Assembly: GCA_000497835.1 (NCBI GenBank)
Contig: KI547169.1
Coordinates: 292,616 to 356,615, forward strand
Source: a gamma proteobacterium L18
GTDB taxonomy: Bacteria > Pseudomonadota > Gammaproteobacteria > Pseudomonadales > Pseudomonadaceae
Direction of reading: 5' to 3'
DNA length: 64,000 nt
Made by a program: the position numbers and the translations under genes
In this document: positions 30,329 to 40,626 of the stretch, piece after piece
Numbering within the stretch: the stretch's first letter is position 1
How the letters are laid out: the number at the start of each line of letters is the position of its first letter
Notes under the pieces: generated by a model
Seen by the model: the letters and a program-made list of their open reading frames with translations, nothing else
What the model was told of the DNA's origin: nothing
The model's database searches: none

Positions 30329-32065
30329 ATGACCACAGCAACCGTCCCAACCGCCCGCCGCGCCCGCACCGACTGGGCAGGGCTGGGCTGGCTTTTCCTG
30401 TTTTTCTGGTACTTTTCCGGCGTCACTCAGGCACTGATCCTGATGGCCGGTACTACCGGTTTCCAAGGTTTTCGCGACGCATTCTTCCTCAGTGCGCTAT
30501 GGCTGATCCCGGCGCTGCTGTTCCCCTCGCGTACGCGCATGATCGCCGCCGTGATCGGCATCGTGCTGTTCTTGAGCTCACTGGGCAGCCTGTTCTACTT
30601 CCTGGTGTACCACCAGGAGTTCTCCCAGAGCGTGATTTTCATCATGTTCGAGTCCAACAACGCTGAGGCCGGCGAGTACCTGGGCCAGTACTTCCAGTGG
30701 TGGATGGTGCCGACCTTCCTTCTTTATGCCGCTGTGCCGGTGTTCATCTGGGCCCGCCTGCGCCCGGTGCGCATCGGCGCCACCAAGGCCATCGCGGTGA
30801 GCTTGGCGCTGGTCCTGGGCCTGGTGGTGTGGCCGCTGATCAAGGCAGTGAAGAAGAAGGGCGACTACGAAGTGGGCATGGAGTCTTTCCAGGGTCGCAT
30901 GGAACCCGCAGTGCCGTGGCAGTTGGTGATTGGCTACAACAATTACCTCAAGCAGCTGGACGGCATGCAGGACATGCTGGCGCTGGATGCCAAGATCCCA
31001 CCGCTGACCAACCTCAAGGACACCATGGCGGGGCAGCCGTCCACACTGGTGCTGGTCATTGGCGAATCGACCAACCGTGGGCACATGAGCTTGTACGGCT
31101 ACGGGCGTGACACCAACCCTGAACTGTCGAAAATGCGCGACCAATTGACCGTGTTCAATGACGTGGTTACCCCGCGCCCCTACACCATCGAAGCGCTGCA
31201 GCAGGTGCTGACCTTTGCCGACGAGGAGAATCCGGACCTGTTTCTCAAGACGCCGTCCATCGTCAAAATGATGAAGCAGGCGGGCTACAAGACCTTCTGG
31301 ATCACCAACCAGCAGACCCTGACCAAGCGCAACACCATGCTCACCACCTTCTCCGAGCAGGCCGATGAGCAGTCCTACCTGAACAACAACCGCAACCAAA
31401 ACGCCCGCCAGTACGACGGCGACGTGCTCGAGCCGTTCGCCAAGGTGCTGGGCGATGCCGCGCCGCGCAAGCTGATCGTGATCCACTTGCTGGGCACCCA
31501 CGTCAACTACGAATATCGCTTCCCGCCGGAATTTGCCAAGTTCAACGACAACGTCGGCGTACCGCCGTCCATCACCGGCGAGCGCCTGCAAACCTACAAC
31601 AACTACGATAACGCGGTGCTGTACAACGACTTCGTGGTATCGAGCCTGATCAAGAAATTCCAGGCGGCGGACCCCAATGGCTTCCTGCTGTACCTGTCCG
31701 ACCACGGCGAAGACGTGTACGACTCGGGTGATCACACCAACCTGGGGCGCAACGAAGGCAACCCGACGTCGGCGATGTACACCATCCCGTTCATGCTCTA
31801 TGCCTCACCGAAATGGAAGGCCGACCATGCCTGGAGCTTCCAGGGCGACGTCAACCGCCCCTACAGCAGCCAGCAGCTGATCCACACCTGGGCGGACCTG
31901 GCCGGGCTAAGTTTCAAGGAATGGGACCCTACCCGCAGCCTGGTCAATGACCAGTTCGTGGCACGGCCGCGCCTGATCGGCGACCCCTACAACCCCAAAA
32001 CCCTGCGCGACTACGCCACCATCGCACCCAAGGCGAATGCCAACACCGCCGTAGTCCAGCAATAG
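30329..32065 (+). CDS. Membrane phosphoethanolamine transferase, sulfatase fold
   Basis: 578 residues: five predicted membrane helices in the first ~175 residues, then a periplasmic alkaline-phosphatase/sulfatase-fold domain. Motifs include VIGESTNRGHMSLYGYGR (metal/phosphate site), TPRPYTIEALQQ and the C-terminal YLSDHGEDVYDSGDHTNLGR metal ligands. The family transfers phosphoethanolamine from phosphatidylethanolamine to lipid A core, or to periplasmic glucan in the OpgE type; the substrate here cannot be told from sequence. It is divergent from phaI and convergent with a small PHA-system gene. opgGH lie 11 kb away, so a glucan-modifying role is possible but only inferred. Confidence 0.85.
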   Translation: MTTATVPTARRARTDWAGLGWLFLFFWYFSGVTQALILMAGTTGFQGFRDAFFLSALWLIPALLFPSRTRMIAAVIGIVLFLSSLGSLFYFLVYHQEFSQSVIFIMFESNNAEAGEYLGQYFQWWMVPTFLLYAAVPVFIWARLRPVRIGATKAIAVSLALVLGLVVWPLIKAVKKKGDYEVGMESFQGRMEPAVPWQLVIGYNNYLKQLDGMQDMLALDAKIPPLTNLKDTMAGQPSTLVLVIGESTNRGHMSLYGYGRDTNPELSKMRDQLTVFNDVVTPRPYTIEALQQVLTFADEENPDLFLKTPSIVKMMKQAGYKTFWITNQQTLTKRNTMLTTFSEQADEQSYLNNNRNQNARQYDGDVLEPFAKVLGDAAPRKLIVIHLLGTHVNYEYRFPPEFAKFNDNVGVPPSITGERLQTYNNYDNAVLYNDFVVSSLIKKFQAADPNGFLLYLSDHGEDVYDSGDHTNLGRNEGNPTSAMYTIPFMLYASPKWKADHAWSFQGDVNRPYSSQQLIHTWADLAGLSFKEWDPTRSLVNDQFVARPRLIGDPYNPKTLRDYATIAPKANANTAVVQQ

Positions 32066-32077
32066 TCTGCGTCGCCC

Positions 32078-32160
32078 CCATCGCGAGCAAGCTTTGCTCC
32101 CACAGTTGAAACGCTACAATAAGCTTCACACTGTGGGAGCAAAGCTTGCTCGCGAGAGGC
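32078..32160. repeat. Inverted pair of REP family A, copy 2
   Basis: Units at 32078-32105 and 32129-32160 with a 23-base spacer, starting 12 bases after the transferase stop codon in the convergent gap. Confidence 0.9.
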
Positions 32161-32188
32161 CAGCAGCTTCAATGCAAGATTCCTGGTC

Positions 32189-32467
32189 TCAGGCCGCCAG
32201 CGCCTTGTCCAGCGCCTTCTCGATCTCGCCCTTGATGGACGAACCCATCACCGACAGCATCATCCCCAACTTCAAATCCACGCGGATGGTGTCGTCACCG
32301 ATGCGGATGGTGCCGCTGGCGCCACTGCGCTTCACCTCTACCGTGTCACCGTCCCAACGGGCCTGCAGGTCGTACTCACGGGCCAGTTTATCCACCAGCA
32401 CTTCGGCTTTCTGCCGGGCCGCTTCGCGCCCCAGGCTGTGTTTGCGCTCAACGCTGATTTGCGTCAT
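32189..32467 (-). CDS. Polyhydroxyalkanoic acid system family protein
   Basis: 92-residue protein of the small family often encoded beside PHA genes (PHA granule region protein). The start MTQISVERKHSLGREAARQ fits the family; a frame extending further upstream has no support. Features are a helical N-terminus (AARQKAEVLVDKLAREY), a beta-rich middle (WDGDTVEVKRSGASGTI) and a C-terminal helix. No catalytic motif. Function unknown. Divergent from ubiE with 137 bases between. Confidence 0.82.
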   Translation of the reverse strand: MTQISVERKHSLGREAARQKAEVLVDKLAREYDLQARWDGDTVEVKRSGASGTIRIGDDTIRVDLKLGMMLSVMGSSIKGEIEKALDKALAA

Positions 32468-32604
32468 CCAACTGATCCCGCTCAAGTGATAATGGTCGCT
32501 ATAGTATCGCGGATGGCCTTCCAAGCCATCTGCGACCAGCCTTGCCAAGACAAAGCCGGCCGTGGGGATTAGAATGGCCAGTAATTTTTTCCGGTGACAG
32601 CGAT

Positions 32605-33375
32605 ATGACCGATCAGCGCAAAGCCAGCGATGCCGAACCTACTACCCACTTCGGCTATAAAAACGTGCCTGAAAGCAAGAAGGCCGAGAAAGTCGCCGAG
32701 GTATTCCACTCGGTAGCGGCCAAGTACGACCTGATGAACGACGTGCTCTCGGGCGGCATGCACCGGCTGTGGAAACGCTTCGCCATCGAACTGTCGGGCG
32801 TGCGCAGCGGCAACCGCGTACTGGATATCGCCGGCGGCACGGGCGACCTGACCCGCAAGTTCTCCCACCTGGTGGGCAGCACCGGCGAGGTAGTGCTGGC
32901 CGATATCAACGAATCGATGCTCAAGGTGGGCCGCGACCGCCTGCTGGACCTGGGCGTGGCCGGCAACGTCAAGTTCGTCCAGGCCGACGCCGAGAAGCTG
33001 CCGTTCCCGGACAACTACTTCGACTGCGTGACCATCGCCTTCGGCCTGCGCAACGTCACCCACAAGGAAGACGCCATCGCTTCCATGCTGCGCGTGCTCA
33101 AGCCGGGCGGCCGCTTGCTGGTGCTGGAGTTCTCCAAACCCACCAACAAGTTCATGTCTAAGGTCTATGACGCCTACTCGTTCGCGTTCATGCCCCTGGC
33201 TGGCAAGCTGATCACCAACGACTCGGAAAGCTACCGCTACCTGGCCGAATCGATCCGCATGCACCCCGACCAGGAAACCCTGAAGTCCATGATGGTGCAG
33301 GCCGGTTTCGACCGCGTCACCTACCACAACATGACCTCGGGCATCGTCGCCCTGCACCGCGGCATCAAGCCCTGA
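32605..33375 (+). CDS. ubiE: Ubiquinone/menaquinone C-methyltransferase
   Basis: 256-residue SAM-dependent methyltransferase that methylates the C-2 position of demethoxyubiquinol. SAM motif I is [12 protein letters not shown], preceded by [12 protein letters not shown]; a post-I region [20 protein letters not shown] and C-terminal [17 protein letters not shown] are family signatures. ATG start with GGTGA upstream. Head of the ubiE-ubiJ-ubiB block; the stop codon overlaps the next start (TGATG). Confidence 0.96.
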   Translation: MTDQRKASDAEPTTHFGYKNVPESKKAEKVAEVFHSVAAKYDLMNDVLSGGMHRLWKRFAIELSGVRSGNRVLDIAGGTGDLTRKFSHLVGSTGEVVLADINESMLKVGRDRLLDLGVAGNVKFVQADAEKLPFPDNYFDCVTIAFGLRNVTHKEDAIASMLRVLKPGGRLLVLEFSKPTNKFMSKVYDAYSFAFMPLAGKLITNDSESYRYLAESIRMHPDQETLKSMMVQAGFDRVTYHNMTSGIVALHRGIKP

Positions 33376-33998
33376 TGCTGTACAGCGGCCTGATTGCCAG
33401 CGCCGAACACGGCCTCAACCGTGTGCTGCGCCTGGACAGCACTGCCTTGCCGCGCCTGGCGCGCCTGGCCGGCAAGGTGATCGAGATCGATTGCCTGAAG
33501 CCGGCCATGAAGCTGTTCGTGCTGCCCAGCGGCGAAGGCCTGATGCTGGCCAGCCAATGGGCGGCGCCGGCCGACTGCGTGCTGCAGGCGCCGGCCAGCA
33601 GCCTGGTGCAACTGGCCGCCAGCCGCGACAAGACCGCCGTGCTGCACAGCCCACAGGTAGACCTGACCGGTGACAGCGGCGTGCTGCTGGAACTGGTGGC
33701 CGTGCTGCAGGACCTGGAGCTGGACTGGGAGTACGAGCTGCAACGCTGGCTCGGCCCGGTGGCCAGCCAACTGATCAGCGGCCACCTGCGCCGCGACGCC
33801 AGTTGGGTGCGCAAAGGCGTGACCAGCCTGAACCAGAACATGGCCGAATACCTGGCCGAAGAAACCCGCACCCTGGTGGGCAAGCACGAAGCCGAAGCCA
33901 GGTTTGCCGAAATCGACGAGCTCAAGCTCGATGTCGAACGCCTCGAAGCGCGCCTTGAGCGCCTCGCCCGATCCCTCAAACCTAGCGATAACGCATGA
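33375..33998 (+). CDS. ubiJ: Ubiquinone biosynthesis accessory factor UbiJ (SCP2 domain)
   Basis: 207 residues: an N-terminal SCP2 sterol-carrier domain (about 15-110) that holds hydrophobic ubiquinone intermediates, and a C-terminal helical/coiled-coil segment ending in [20 protein letters not shown]. It acts as a scaffold of the cytosolic Ubi complex. One-base overlap with the ubiE stop and 4-base overlap with ubiB show coupled translation. Confidence 0.93.
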   Translation: MLYSGLIASAEHGLNRVLRLDSTALPRLARLAGKVIEIDCLKPAMKLFVLPSGEGLMLASQWAAPADCVLQAPASSLVQLAASRDKTAVLHSPQVDLTGDSGVLLELVAVLQDLELDWEYELQRWLGPVASQLISGHLRRDASWVRKGVTSLNQNMAEYLAEETRTLVGKHEAEARFAEIDELKLDVERLEARLERLARSLKPSDNA

Positions 33999-35599
33999 AG
34001 CTGCTTGCCGTCCGCCGTTTGTTGCGCATTCAGCGCGTCGTGATCCGCTACCGTCTCGATGACCTGCTATTCGCCCTCCCCCTGCCGTGGTTCCTGCGGG
34101 TTACCCGGTTCGCCATGCCCTGGCGCTGGCTGCCGCGCAAGCCGCTGCAGCTGACCCGTGGCGCCGCGCTGCGCCTGGCATTGCAGGACCTGGGGCCGAT
34201 CTTCATCAAATTCGGCCAATTGCTGTCCACCCGCCGCGACCTGCTGCCCGAAGACATCGCCGACGAGTTGATGCTGCTGCAGGACCGCGTGCCGCCGTTT
34301 GACCCGCAGCAGGCGATCAAACTGATCGAGGAGCAACTGGGCAAAAAGATCGTCGAGGTGTTCAGCCGCTTCGACGTGGAACCGCTGGCCTCGGCCTCGG
34401 TGGCCCAGGTGCACTCGGCGCAACTGCGCAGTGGCGAGGAAGTGGTGGTCAAGGTGGTGCGCCCGGGTCTCAAGCCGGTCATCGGCCAGGACCTGGCGTG
34501 GCTGTTCCTGCTGGCACGCTGGGCCGAGAAGTTCTCGGCCGACGCGCGCCTGCTGCACCCGGTGGACGTGGTCGCCGACTACGAGAAAACCATCTACGAC
34601 GAGCTCGACCTGTTGCGCGAGGCGGCCAACTCCAGCCAGCTGCGCCGCAACTTCGAAGGTTCGGACATGCTTTACGTGCCCCAAGTGTACTGGGACTGGT
34701 GCCGCCCCAAGGTGCTGGTGATGGAGCGTATCTACGGCATCCAAGTCACCGACCTGGCCACCCTGGCCGACCAGCGCACCGACATGAAGCTCTTGGCCGA
34801 ACGCGGCGTGGAGATTTTCTTCACCCAGGTGTTCCGCGACAGCTTCTTCCACGCCGACATGCACCCGGGCAACATCTTCATCAGCACCGTGGCGCCGTGG
34901 AGCCCCAAGTACATCGCCATCGACTGCGGCATCGTCGGCAGCCTCACGCCCGAGGACCAGGATTACCTGGCGCGCAACCTGTTTGCGTTCTTCAAGCGTG
35001 ACTACCGCCGCGTAGCACAACTGCACATCGATTCGGGCTGGGTGCCGGCCGAGACCAAGCTCAACGAATTCGAAGCAGCGATCCGCACCGTGTGCGAGCC
35101 GATCTTCGAAAAGCCGTTGAAGGACATTTCTTTCGGCCAGGTGCTGATGCGCCTGTTCCAGACGGCGCGGCGCTTCAACATGGAAGTGCAGCCGCAACTG
35201 GTGTTGTTGCAGAAAACCCTGCTCAACATCGAAGGCCTGGGCCGCCAGCTGTACCCGGACCTGGACCTGTGGAGCACCGCCCAGCCGTTCCTGGAACGCT
35301 GGATGCGCGAGCGCATGAGCCCCAAGACCCTGTTCCACAACGTGCAGTCGCAGGTTGAGCAGTTGCCGCACCTGGCCAACATGACCCGCGATTTGCTGGA
35401 ACGCATGTCGCAGCCCCACGCCAAGGATCCGTCCCCGCCGTGGCACAAGCCCAGCGAACAGCGCTTCGTGCGCCTGGTGGGTGGCATTCTGCTGGCCGGC
35501 GGTGCGACACTGGCCGCCACCGGCGGCGCCATCGACACCCTGGCCGCCTGGCCTGCGTGGGTCATGTTCGCCGCAGGCCTTTATCTGGTCGTGCGTTGA
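33995..35599 (+). CDS. ubiB: Ubiquinone biosynthesis atypical kinase UbiB
   Basis: 534-residue ABC1/ADCK family ATPase. The family's KxGQ motif is in [16 protein letters not shown], the nucleotide loop carries Ala-rich [12 protein letters not shown], and the catalytic-loop region is [12 protein letters not shown] with DCG metal site in [10 protein letters not shown]. Two C-terminal membrane helices ([32 protein letters not shown]) anchor it. Likely extracts lipid intermediates for the Ubi enzymes. Confidence 0.96.
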   Translation: MKLLAVRRLLRIQRVVIRYRLDDLLFALPLPWFLRVTRFAMPWRWLPRKPLQLTRGAALRLALQDLGPIFIKFGQLLSTRRDLLPEDIADELMLLQDRVPPFDPQQAIKLIEEQLGKKIVEVFSRFDVEPLASASVAQVHSAQLRSGEEVVVKVVRPGLKPVIGQDLAWLFLLARWAEKFSADARLLHPVDVVADYEKTIYDELDLLREAANSSQLRRNFEGSDMLYVPQVYWDWCRPKVLVMERIYGIQVTDLATLADQRTDMKLLAERGVEIFFTQVFRDSFFHADMHPGNIFISTVAPWSPKYIAIDCGIVGSLTPEDQDYLARNLFAFFKRDYRRVAQLHIDSGWVPAETKLNEFEAAIRTVCEPIFEKPLKDISFGQVLMRLFQTARRFNMEVQPQLVLLQKTLLNIEGLGRQLYPDLDLWSTAQPFLERWMRERMSPKTLFHNVQSQVEQLPHLANMTRDLLERMSQPHAKDPSPPWHKPSEQRFVRLVGGILLAGGATLAATGGAIDTLAAWPAWVMFAAGLYLVVR

Positions 35600-35671
35600 T
35601 AGCCAGCCGCCCATGGGGCTGGCACACTAGTGAGGAGTTCGAGCCGATCGAGCTCGATGTCGGAGTCAAAA

Positions 35672-36073
35672 ATGAAAGACTGGCTGGACGAGATCAACTG
35701 GAACAGCGACGGCCTTGTCCCGGCCATCGCCCAGGATCACAAGACCGGGCGCGTATTGATGATGGCCTGGATGAACCGCGAAGCGCTGCAACTGACCGCT
35801 GCGGAAAACCGTGCCATCTACTTCTCGCGCTCACGCGGCAAGCTGTGGCGCAAGGGCGAGGACTCCGGCCATGTGCAGCATCTGCACGAAATGCGCCTGG
35901 ACTGCGACGCCGATGTGATTATCCTGATGGTCGAGCAGGTGGGCGACATTGCCTGTCATACTGGCCGCCAGAGCTGCTTCTATCGCGTCCATGAAAACGG
36001 CGAATGGAAAACCGTCGATCCCGTGCTCAAGGACCCGAAAGCCATCTACCAGGCAGGACACTCCCATGAATGA
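35672..36073 (+). CDS. hisI: Phosphoribosyl-AMP cyclohydrolase
   Basis: 133-residue single-domain enzyme of histidine biosynthesis opening the adenine ring of PR-AMP. Zinc/magnesium residues are in [16 protein letters not shown] and the [11 protein letters not shown] motif; [14 protein letters not shown] is the substrate region. The start [11 protein letters not shown] has CGGAG 6 bases upstream. The gene overlaps hisE by 8 bases. In enterics hisI and hisE are fused; pseudomonads keep them separate. Confidence 0.96.
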   Translation: MKDWLDEINWNSDGLVPAIAQDHKTGRVLMMAWMNREALQLTAAENRAIYFSRSRGKLWRKGEDSGHVQHLHEMRLDCDADVIILMVEQVGDIACHTGRQSCFYRVHENGEWKTVDPVLKDPKAIYQAGHSHE

Positions 36074-36401
36074 CACCCTGACCCGGCTCGCCGAGGTACT
36101 GGAGTCGCGCAAAGGCGCCGAGCCCGACAGCTCCTACGTCGCCAGCCTGTACCACAAGGGCCTGAACAAGATTCTGGAAAAGGTCGGCGAAGAGTCGGTC
36201 GAAACCATCATCGCCGCCAAGGACGCCGCCATCAGCGGTGATTACAGCGATGTCATCTACGAAACCGCCGATCTGTGGTTCCATAGCATGGTCATGCTGG
36301 CTGCCATGGGGCAACATCCGCAAGCCGTCCTGGATGAACTGGACCGCCGCTTCGGCCTGTCGGGCCATGTTGAAAAAGCCGCTCGCCAGCCTTCTGCATA
36401 A
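36066..36401 (+). CDS. hisE: Phosphoribosyl-ATP pyrophosphohydrolase
   Basis: 111 residues, MazG-like helical fold, second step of histidine biosynthesis (PR-ATP to PR-AMP). Metal-binding acidic cluster is in [15 protein letters not shown] and [14 protein letters not shown]. The start overlaps the end of hisI, so the pair is translated together. Directly followed by tatA, as in other pseudomonads. Confidence 0.95.
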   Translation: MNDTLTRLAEVLESRKGAEPDSSYVASLYHKGLNKILEKVGEESVETIIAAKDAAISGDYSDVIYETADLWFHSMVMLAAMGQHPQAVLDELDRRFGLSGHVEKAARQPSA

Positions 36402-36424
36402 CGTATCGAACGAGGAATTACCCC

Positions 36425-36691
36425 ATGGGTCTCTTTGACTGGAAACACTGGATTGTCATCCTGATCGTCGTGGTACTGGTATTCGGTACCAAGAAACTGA
36501 AAAACCTGGGCACCGACGTCGGTGAGTCGATCAAGGGCTTCCGCAAGGCCATGAACGACGATGAAAAGCCCGCTGACCAGCAGGTGCCACCTGCCCAGCC
36601 GGTTCACCCACAGGCCACCTCGCCGCTGAGCCAGCCGCACACCATCGATGCCACGGCCCAGAAGGTCGAAGAGCCGATCAGGAAAGACTAA
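36425..36691 (+). CDS. tatA: Sec-independent translocase pore subunit TatA
   Basis: 88 residues: short N-terminal membrane helix (about 6-21), the [10 protein letters not shown] hinge and an amphipathic helix, then a polar tail rich in Pro and Gln. TatA oligomers form the channel for folded twin-arginine proteins. 23 bases after hisE with GAGGAA ribosome site; first gene of tatABC. Confidence 0.95.
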   Translation: MGLFDWKHWIVILIVVVLVFGTKKLKNLGTDVGESIKGFRKAMNDDEKPADQQVPPAQPVHPQATSPLSQPHTIDATAQKVEEPIRKD

Positions 36692-36695
36692 AGTC

Positions 36696-37151
36696 ATGTT
36701 CGGGATCAGCTTCAGTGAATTGCTTCTGGTGGGCCTGGTGGCCCTGCTGGTGCTCGGCCCCGAGCGCCTGCCGGGTGCCGCGCGCACCGCAGGCCTGTGG
36801 GTAGGCCGGCTCAAGCGCAGCTTCAACGCCATCAAGGCCGAAGTGGAGCGTGAAATCGGCGCCGACGAGATTCGCCGGCAACTGCACAACGAGCACATTC
36901 TGTCGCTGGAGCAGGAAGCCAAGAAGATCCTGAACCCGCTGCAGCAGGCAATCAACCCCACGCCTGCCCAGCCGCAGCCGGCGGCAGCCCCGATCGATGC
37001 CACACCGCCCGCCCCGGTAGGAGCCGACCTTGGTCGCGATGGCAGCACCGCGCACCCAGATCAACCGCATGCCGTGCAGCCCTCGCCCGAACAAATCCCC
37101 GGCGCGCACACCCCGCCTCACGATCCGACACAGCCGCCGCGAGTCCCATGA
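36696..37151 (+). CDS. tatB: Sec-independent translocase receptor subunit TatB
   Basis: 151 residues. [30 protein letters not shown] (in two pieces) is the classic TatB N-terminus with membrane helix and the conserved GPERLP hinge; an amphipathic helix follows to about residue 100. The Pro-rich C-terminal tail contains VGADLGRDG, encoded by a REP-like half-site (see 37016-37048). The start lies 4 bases after the tatA stop codon; the 3' end overlaps tatC. Confidence 0.94.
   Translation: MFGISFSELLLVGLVALLVLGPERLPGAARTAGLWVGRLKRSFNAIKAEVEREIGADEIRRQLHNEHILSLEQEAKKILNPLQQAINPTPAQPQPAAAPIDATPPAPVGADLGRDGSTAHPDQPHAVQPSPEQIPGAHTPPHDPTQPPRVP
37016..37048. repeat. REP-like half-site embedded in tatB coding sequence
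   Basis: GGTAGGAGCCGACCTTGGTC then GCGATGG matches one arm of the REP hairpin found in the composite elements (13156-13180 and near 28690) at about 25 of 28 positions. It is read in frame as VGADLGRDG in the disordered C-terminal tail of TatB. Confidence 0.65.
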
Positions 37152-37939
37152 GCGAAATTCCCGAAAATGACCAGCCCATGCCGCTGGTCTCGCACCTCAC
37201 CGAGCTGCGTACCCGACTGCTGCGCTGCGTAGCGGCGATCTTCATCATTTTCGCCGGCCTGTTCGCCTTCACCCAGCAGATCTACACCTTTGTCTCGGTG
37301 CCGCTGCGCGAGTACCTGCCGGTGGGTGCGACCATGATCGCCACCGACGTGTCGTCGCCGTTCCTGACGCCGCTCAAGCTGACCATGATGGTCTCGCTGT
37401 TCCTGGCCATCCCGGTCATCCTGCACCAGATCTGGGGCTTCATCGCGCCCGGGCTGTACAAGCATGAGAAGCGCGTGGCGGTGCCGTTGCTGATTTCCAG
37501 CATCCTGCTGTTCTACTGCGGCATGGCCTTCGCCTACTTCCTGGTGTTCCCGCTGATCTTCAAGTTCTTCGCCTCGGCCACCCCGGCCGGCGTGCAGATG
37601 ATGACCGACATCACCAGCTACCTCGATTTCGTCATGACCCTGTTCTTCGCCTTCGGCGTGGCCTTCGAAATCCCGGTGGCCGTGGTGCTGCTGGTGTGGA
37701 TCGGCGTGGTCGACGTCGCGCAGCTGAAGAAGATGCGCCCGTACGTGATCATTGGCTGCTTCGTGGTAGGCATGCTGCTGACCCCGCCGGACATCTTCTC
37801 GCAGACCCTGCTGGCCGTGCCCATGTGGATGCTGTTCGAAGTCGGCGTGCTGTTCGGCGGCCTGGTCAGCAAACGCGGCGATCGTGAAGAAGCCAGCGAC
37901 AACGACAACAACGACCAGCCGCCAGCGACCCAGGCGTGA
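37148..37939 (+). CDS. tatC: Sec-independent translocase subunit TatC
   Basis: 263 residues with six predicted membrane helices and the TatC signatures [12 protein letters not shown] at the N-terminus (signal-peptide binding) and FGVAFEIPV in the fourth-helix region. Forms the twin-arginine signal receptor with TatB. Overlaps tatB by 4 bases and rsmE by 4 bases. Confidence 0.96.
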   Translation: MSEIPENDQPMPLVSHLTELRTRLLRCVAAIFIIFAGLFAFTQQIYTFVSVPLREYLPVGATMIATDVSSPFLTPLKLTMMVSLFLAIPVILHQIWGFIAPGLYKHEKRVAVPLLISSILLFYCGMAFAYFLVFPLIFKFFASATPAGVQMMTDITSYLDFVMTLFFAFGVAFEIPVAVVLLVWIGVVDVAQLKKMRPYVIIGCFVVGMLLTPPDIFSQTLLAVPMWMLFEVGVLFGGLVSKRGDREEASDNDNNDQPPATQA

Positions 37940-38643
37940 ACCTGCTGCTGCTCGAGGAGGCCGATTTCATCGCGGCCGACCGGGTGATCCTGCGTGATCG
38001 CCGCCTGAAGCACATGCAGGAAGTGCACGGTGTGGCCGTGGGCGACAGCCTGCGTGTGGGCCGCATCAATGGCCTGATGGGCCGCGCCGAAGTGCTGCGC
38101 CTGGAGCCGCGTGAAGCCGAGCTGCAAGTGGCGCTGGACCAGCCACCACCTGCCAAGCTGCCGTTGACCCTGGTATTGGCCCTGCCGCGGCCGAAAATGC
38201 TGCGCCGGGTGTTCCAGACCGTGGCCACCATGGGCGTGCCCCGGGTGATTCTGGTCAACAGCTACCGGGTCGAGAAAAGCTTCTGGCAGACGCCGTTCCT
38301 GCAGCCGGATGCCATCCGCGAAAACCTGGTGCTGGGGCTTGAGCAGGCGCGCGATACCGTGCTGCCCGAGATCATCATCGAAAAGCGCTTCAAGCCGTTT
38401 GTCGAGGATCGCCTGCCGGCGATTGCCGCAGGCACCCTGGGCCTGGTCGGTCACCCCGGCGAGCACCCACCCTGCCCTCGCGGCCTGAGCGAACCGGTGA
38501 CCTTGGCGATCGGCCCTGAGGGCGGCTGGATTCCCTACGAGGTAGATTTGCTGGGCAAGGCGGGCTTGAACCCTGTGCAGCTTGGCGACCGCATCCTGCG
38601 CGTCGAGACCGCCGTCACCGCCCTGCTGGCGCGGCTGTTCTAA
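37936..38643 (+). CDS. rsmE: 16S rRNA m3U1498 methyltransferase
   Basis: 235 residues of the SPOUT/trefoil-knot RsmE family; N-terminal PUA-like domain and C-terminal knot with [23 protein letters not shown] (SAM site) and [12 protein letters not shown]. The start is GTG overlapping the tatC stop. Last gene of the ubiE-to-rsmE string of tightly packed plus-strand genes. Confidence 0.95.
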   Translation: MNLLLLEEADFIAADRVILRDRRLKHMQEVHGVAVGDSLRVGRINGLMGRAEVLRLEPREAELQVALDQPPPAKLPLTLVLALPRPKMLRRVFQTVATMGVPRVILVNSYRVEKSFWQTPFLQPDAIRENLVLGLEQARDTVLPEIIIEKRFKPFVEDRLPAIAAGTLGLVGHPGEHPPCPRGLSEPVTLAIGPEGGWIPYEVDLLGKAGLNPVQLGDRILRVETAVTALLARLF

Positions 38644-38754
38644 TCACCGCCCCGTAAAAGTCCGATCCACGGTATTACAGAACCTTTGCACCAAGCCGAT
38701 ACAAAGGCACGCTAATGGCATTACGCCTTTTCTGCTCGCTAGGAGTGCAAGCGA

Positions 38755-40335
38755 ATGTATCGTTGGATGCAATACCACCTCGGGCACATCGGAGTGCAAC
38801 GCAAACTCATGCTGGGGTTCGGCCTGGTCCTGGCCATGACCCTGCTCACCGTTACCGCTGGCTGGAACGGCCTGGGTACCCTGATCGGGCGCGGCGACAA
38901 GCTCAATACCATCGCCAGCGTCAGCGACCTCACCCGTGACCTGCGCATCGCCCGCTTGAGCGTGGCGAACGAAAACGGCAGCATCGACGGTGTACTGAGC
39001 GTGTTGGGCAAGTTGGACACCCAACTGGCCACCGCCCGCGCCCAACTGACCTCCCCCGAGGACGTGGCCCGTCTGGACCGTCAGATCAATGCCGCCCGCG
39101 AATACCGCCAGACCGTGACCGAACTGGACCAGGCGCGCCGGGCCGGCGACACGCAGCGCGATACCGCCCCGCTGTTCAAGCGCCTGGCCGACGCCGGCAG
39201 CGTTTTGCTGGACATGAGCGGCGAGCTGACCCAATCACAAACCGCCAAGCGCAATGCCGATGCCGCCAGCGCCCGGCAGTGGCTGGTAGGCAGCGCGATC
39301 ATGGCACTGATCTTCAGCGTGCTCGCCGGTTTCGCCATCACCCGTCAGGTGGTACGCCCGCTGCAGACCACCTTGAAGATCATGGACGACGTGGCCGCCG
39401 GCGACCTCACCCATGACCACACCGTGGACCGCAGCGACGAACTGGGGCAGTTGCAGAACAGCCTGCAGCGCATGACCGTGGGCCTGCGCAGCCTGATCGC
39501 CGGCATCAGCGACGGCGTGACCCAGATCGCCAGCGCTGCCGAACAACTCTCGGCCGTCACCGAGCAGACCAGCGCCGGCGTCACCAGCCAGAAAGTGGAA
39601 ACCGACCAGGTAGCCACCGCCATGAACCAGATGGCCGCCACCGTGCAGGAAGTGGCGCGCAACGCCGAACAGGCCAGCGAAGCCGCCGTGGCCGCCGACC
39701 AGCAGGCCCGCGAGGGCGATCGGGTGGTCAGCGAAGCTATTGACCAGATCGAGCGCCTGGCGGCCGAGGTGGGGCATTCCACCGAGGCCATGGGCCAGCT
39801 CAAGCGCGAAAGCGACAAGATTGGTGGCGTGCTGGACGTGATCAAGTCCGTGGCCCAGCAAACCAACCTGCTGGCCCTCAACGCTGCCATCGAAGCGGCG
39901 CGTGCCGGTGAGGCCGGTCGTGGCTTTGCCGTAGTGGCCGACGAGGTGCGCAGCTTGGCGCAGCGCACCCAGCAGTCCACCGAGGAGATCGAGCAACTGA
40001 TCGCCGGCCTGCAAAGTGGCACCCAACAGGTGGCGACGGTAATGGACAACAGCCGCGCCCTGACCGACAGCAGCGTCGAACTGACCCGCCGGGCGGGCAC
40101 ATCGTTGGAAAGCATCACCCGTACGGTGTCGACCATTCAGAACATGAACCAGCAGATTGCTGCGGCGGCTGAGCAGCAGAGCGCAGTGGCTGAAGAGATC
40201 AATCGCAGCGTGATGACTGTGCGCGATGTCTCGGACCAGACGTCCGCAGCCAGCGAAGAGACCGCAGCGTCCAGCGTGGAGCTGGCACGGCTGGGGAATC
40301 ATCTGCAGGGGTTGGTAGGCCGCTTCCAAGTTTAG
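38755..40335 (+). CDS. Methyl-accepting chemotaxis protein
   Basis: 526 residues: membrane helix 1 (about 18-39), a ~135-residue periplasmic helical ligand domain (40-175), membrane helix 2 (176-196), HAMP and a long cytoplasmic coiled coil with the conserved signalling tip [20 protein letters not shown] (about 365-384). The ligand domain is the size of a four-helix bundle and has no recognisable Cache fold, so the ligand cannot be named. It is followed by a REP cluster and then by an amino-acid ABC transporter on the other strand; a functional link is only speculative. Confidence 0.92.
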   Translation: MYRWMQYHLGHIGVQRKLMLGFGLVLAMTLLTVTAGWNGLGTLIGRGDKLNTIASVSDLTRDLRIARLSVANENGSIDGVLSVLGKLDTQLATARAQLTSPEDVARLDRQINAAREYRQTVTELDQARRAGDTQRDTAPLFKRLADAGSVLLDMSGELTQSQTAKRNADAASARQWLVGSAIMALIFSVLAGFAITRQVVRPLQTTLKIMDDVAAGDLTHDHTVDRSDELGQLQNSLQRMTVGLRSLIAGISDGVTQIASAAEQLSAVTEQTSAGVTSQKVETDQVATAMNQMAATVQEVARNAEQASEAAVAADQQAREGDRVVSEAIDQIERLAAEVGHSTEAMGQLKRESDKIGGVLDVIKSVAQQTNLLALNAAIEAARAGEAGRGFAVVADEVRSLAQRTQQSTEEIEQLIAGLQSGTQQVATVMDNSRALTDSSVELTRRAGTSLESITRTVSTIQNMNQQIAAAAEQQSAVAEEINRSVMTVRDVSDQTSAASEETAASSVELARLGNHLQGLVGRFQV

Positions 40336-40363
40336 CCCAGGAGCTTTTCGGGCAGCCTGTACC

Positions 40364-40512
40364 GGCCTCTCGCGAGCAAGCTTTGCTCCCACAATGTTGG
40401 ACCCAGTACCGATGTCAGGCTTGGCACTGTGGACGCTGACCTCCCACAGAGTGTGGGCCTTGCATCAATGGCTGGCTTGGCATTGTGCGAGCAAAGCTTG
40501 CTCGCGATGGCC
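40364..40512. repeat. Inverted pair of REP family A, copy 3 (diverged right arm)
   Basis: Left unit 40364-40393 and right unit 40481-40512, inverted, with an unusually long 87-base spacer. The right unit reads TGTGCGAGCAAAGC, one base different from the usual TGTGGGAGC. A family B pair follows 35 bases later. Confidence 0.85.
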
Positions 40513-40547
40513 ACGGCGCGGTGCCAGGAAGGAGACCGCGGCGTCTG

Positions 40548-40614
40548 TTTCCCGAGCTTCGCTCGGTCCCACAGGGGATGATTGCATTGTGGGACCGGGC
40601 GAAGCTCGGGAAGC
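40548..40614. repeat. Inverted pair of REP family B, copy 3
   Basis: Units at 40548-40576 and 40587-40614 with a 10-base spacer, placed directly after a family A pair in the convergent gap between the chemoreceptor gene and the ABC ATPase gene. The 291-base gap holds nothing else. Confidence 0.88.
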
Positions 40615-40626
40615 AGGCGACGCTGC

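Noticed and set aside
36066..36401. hisI-hisE as a fused gene broken by a frameshift
   Set aside because: Separate hisI and hisE with a short overlap are normal in Pseudomonas and both products have full length.
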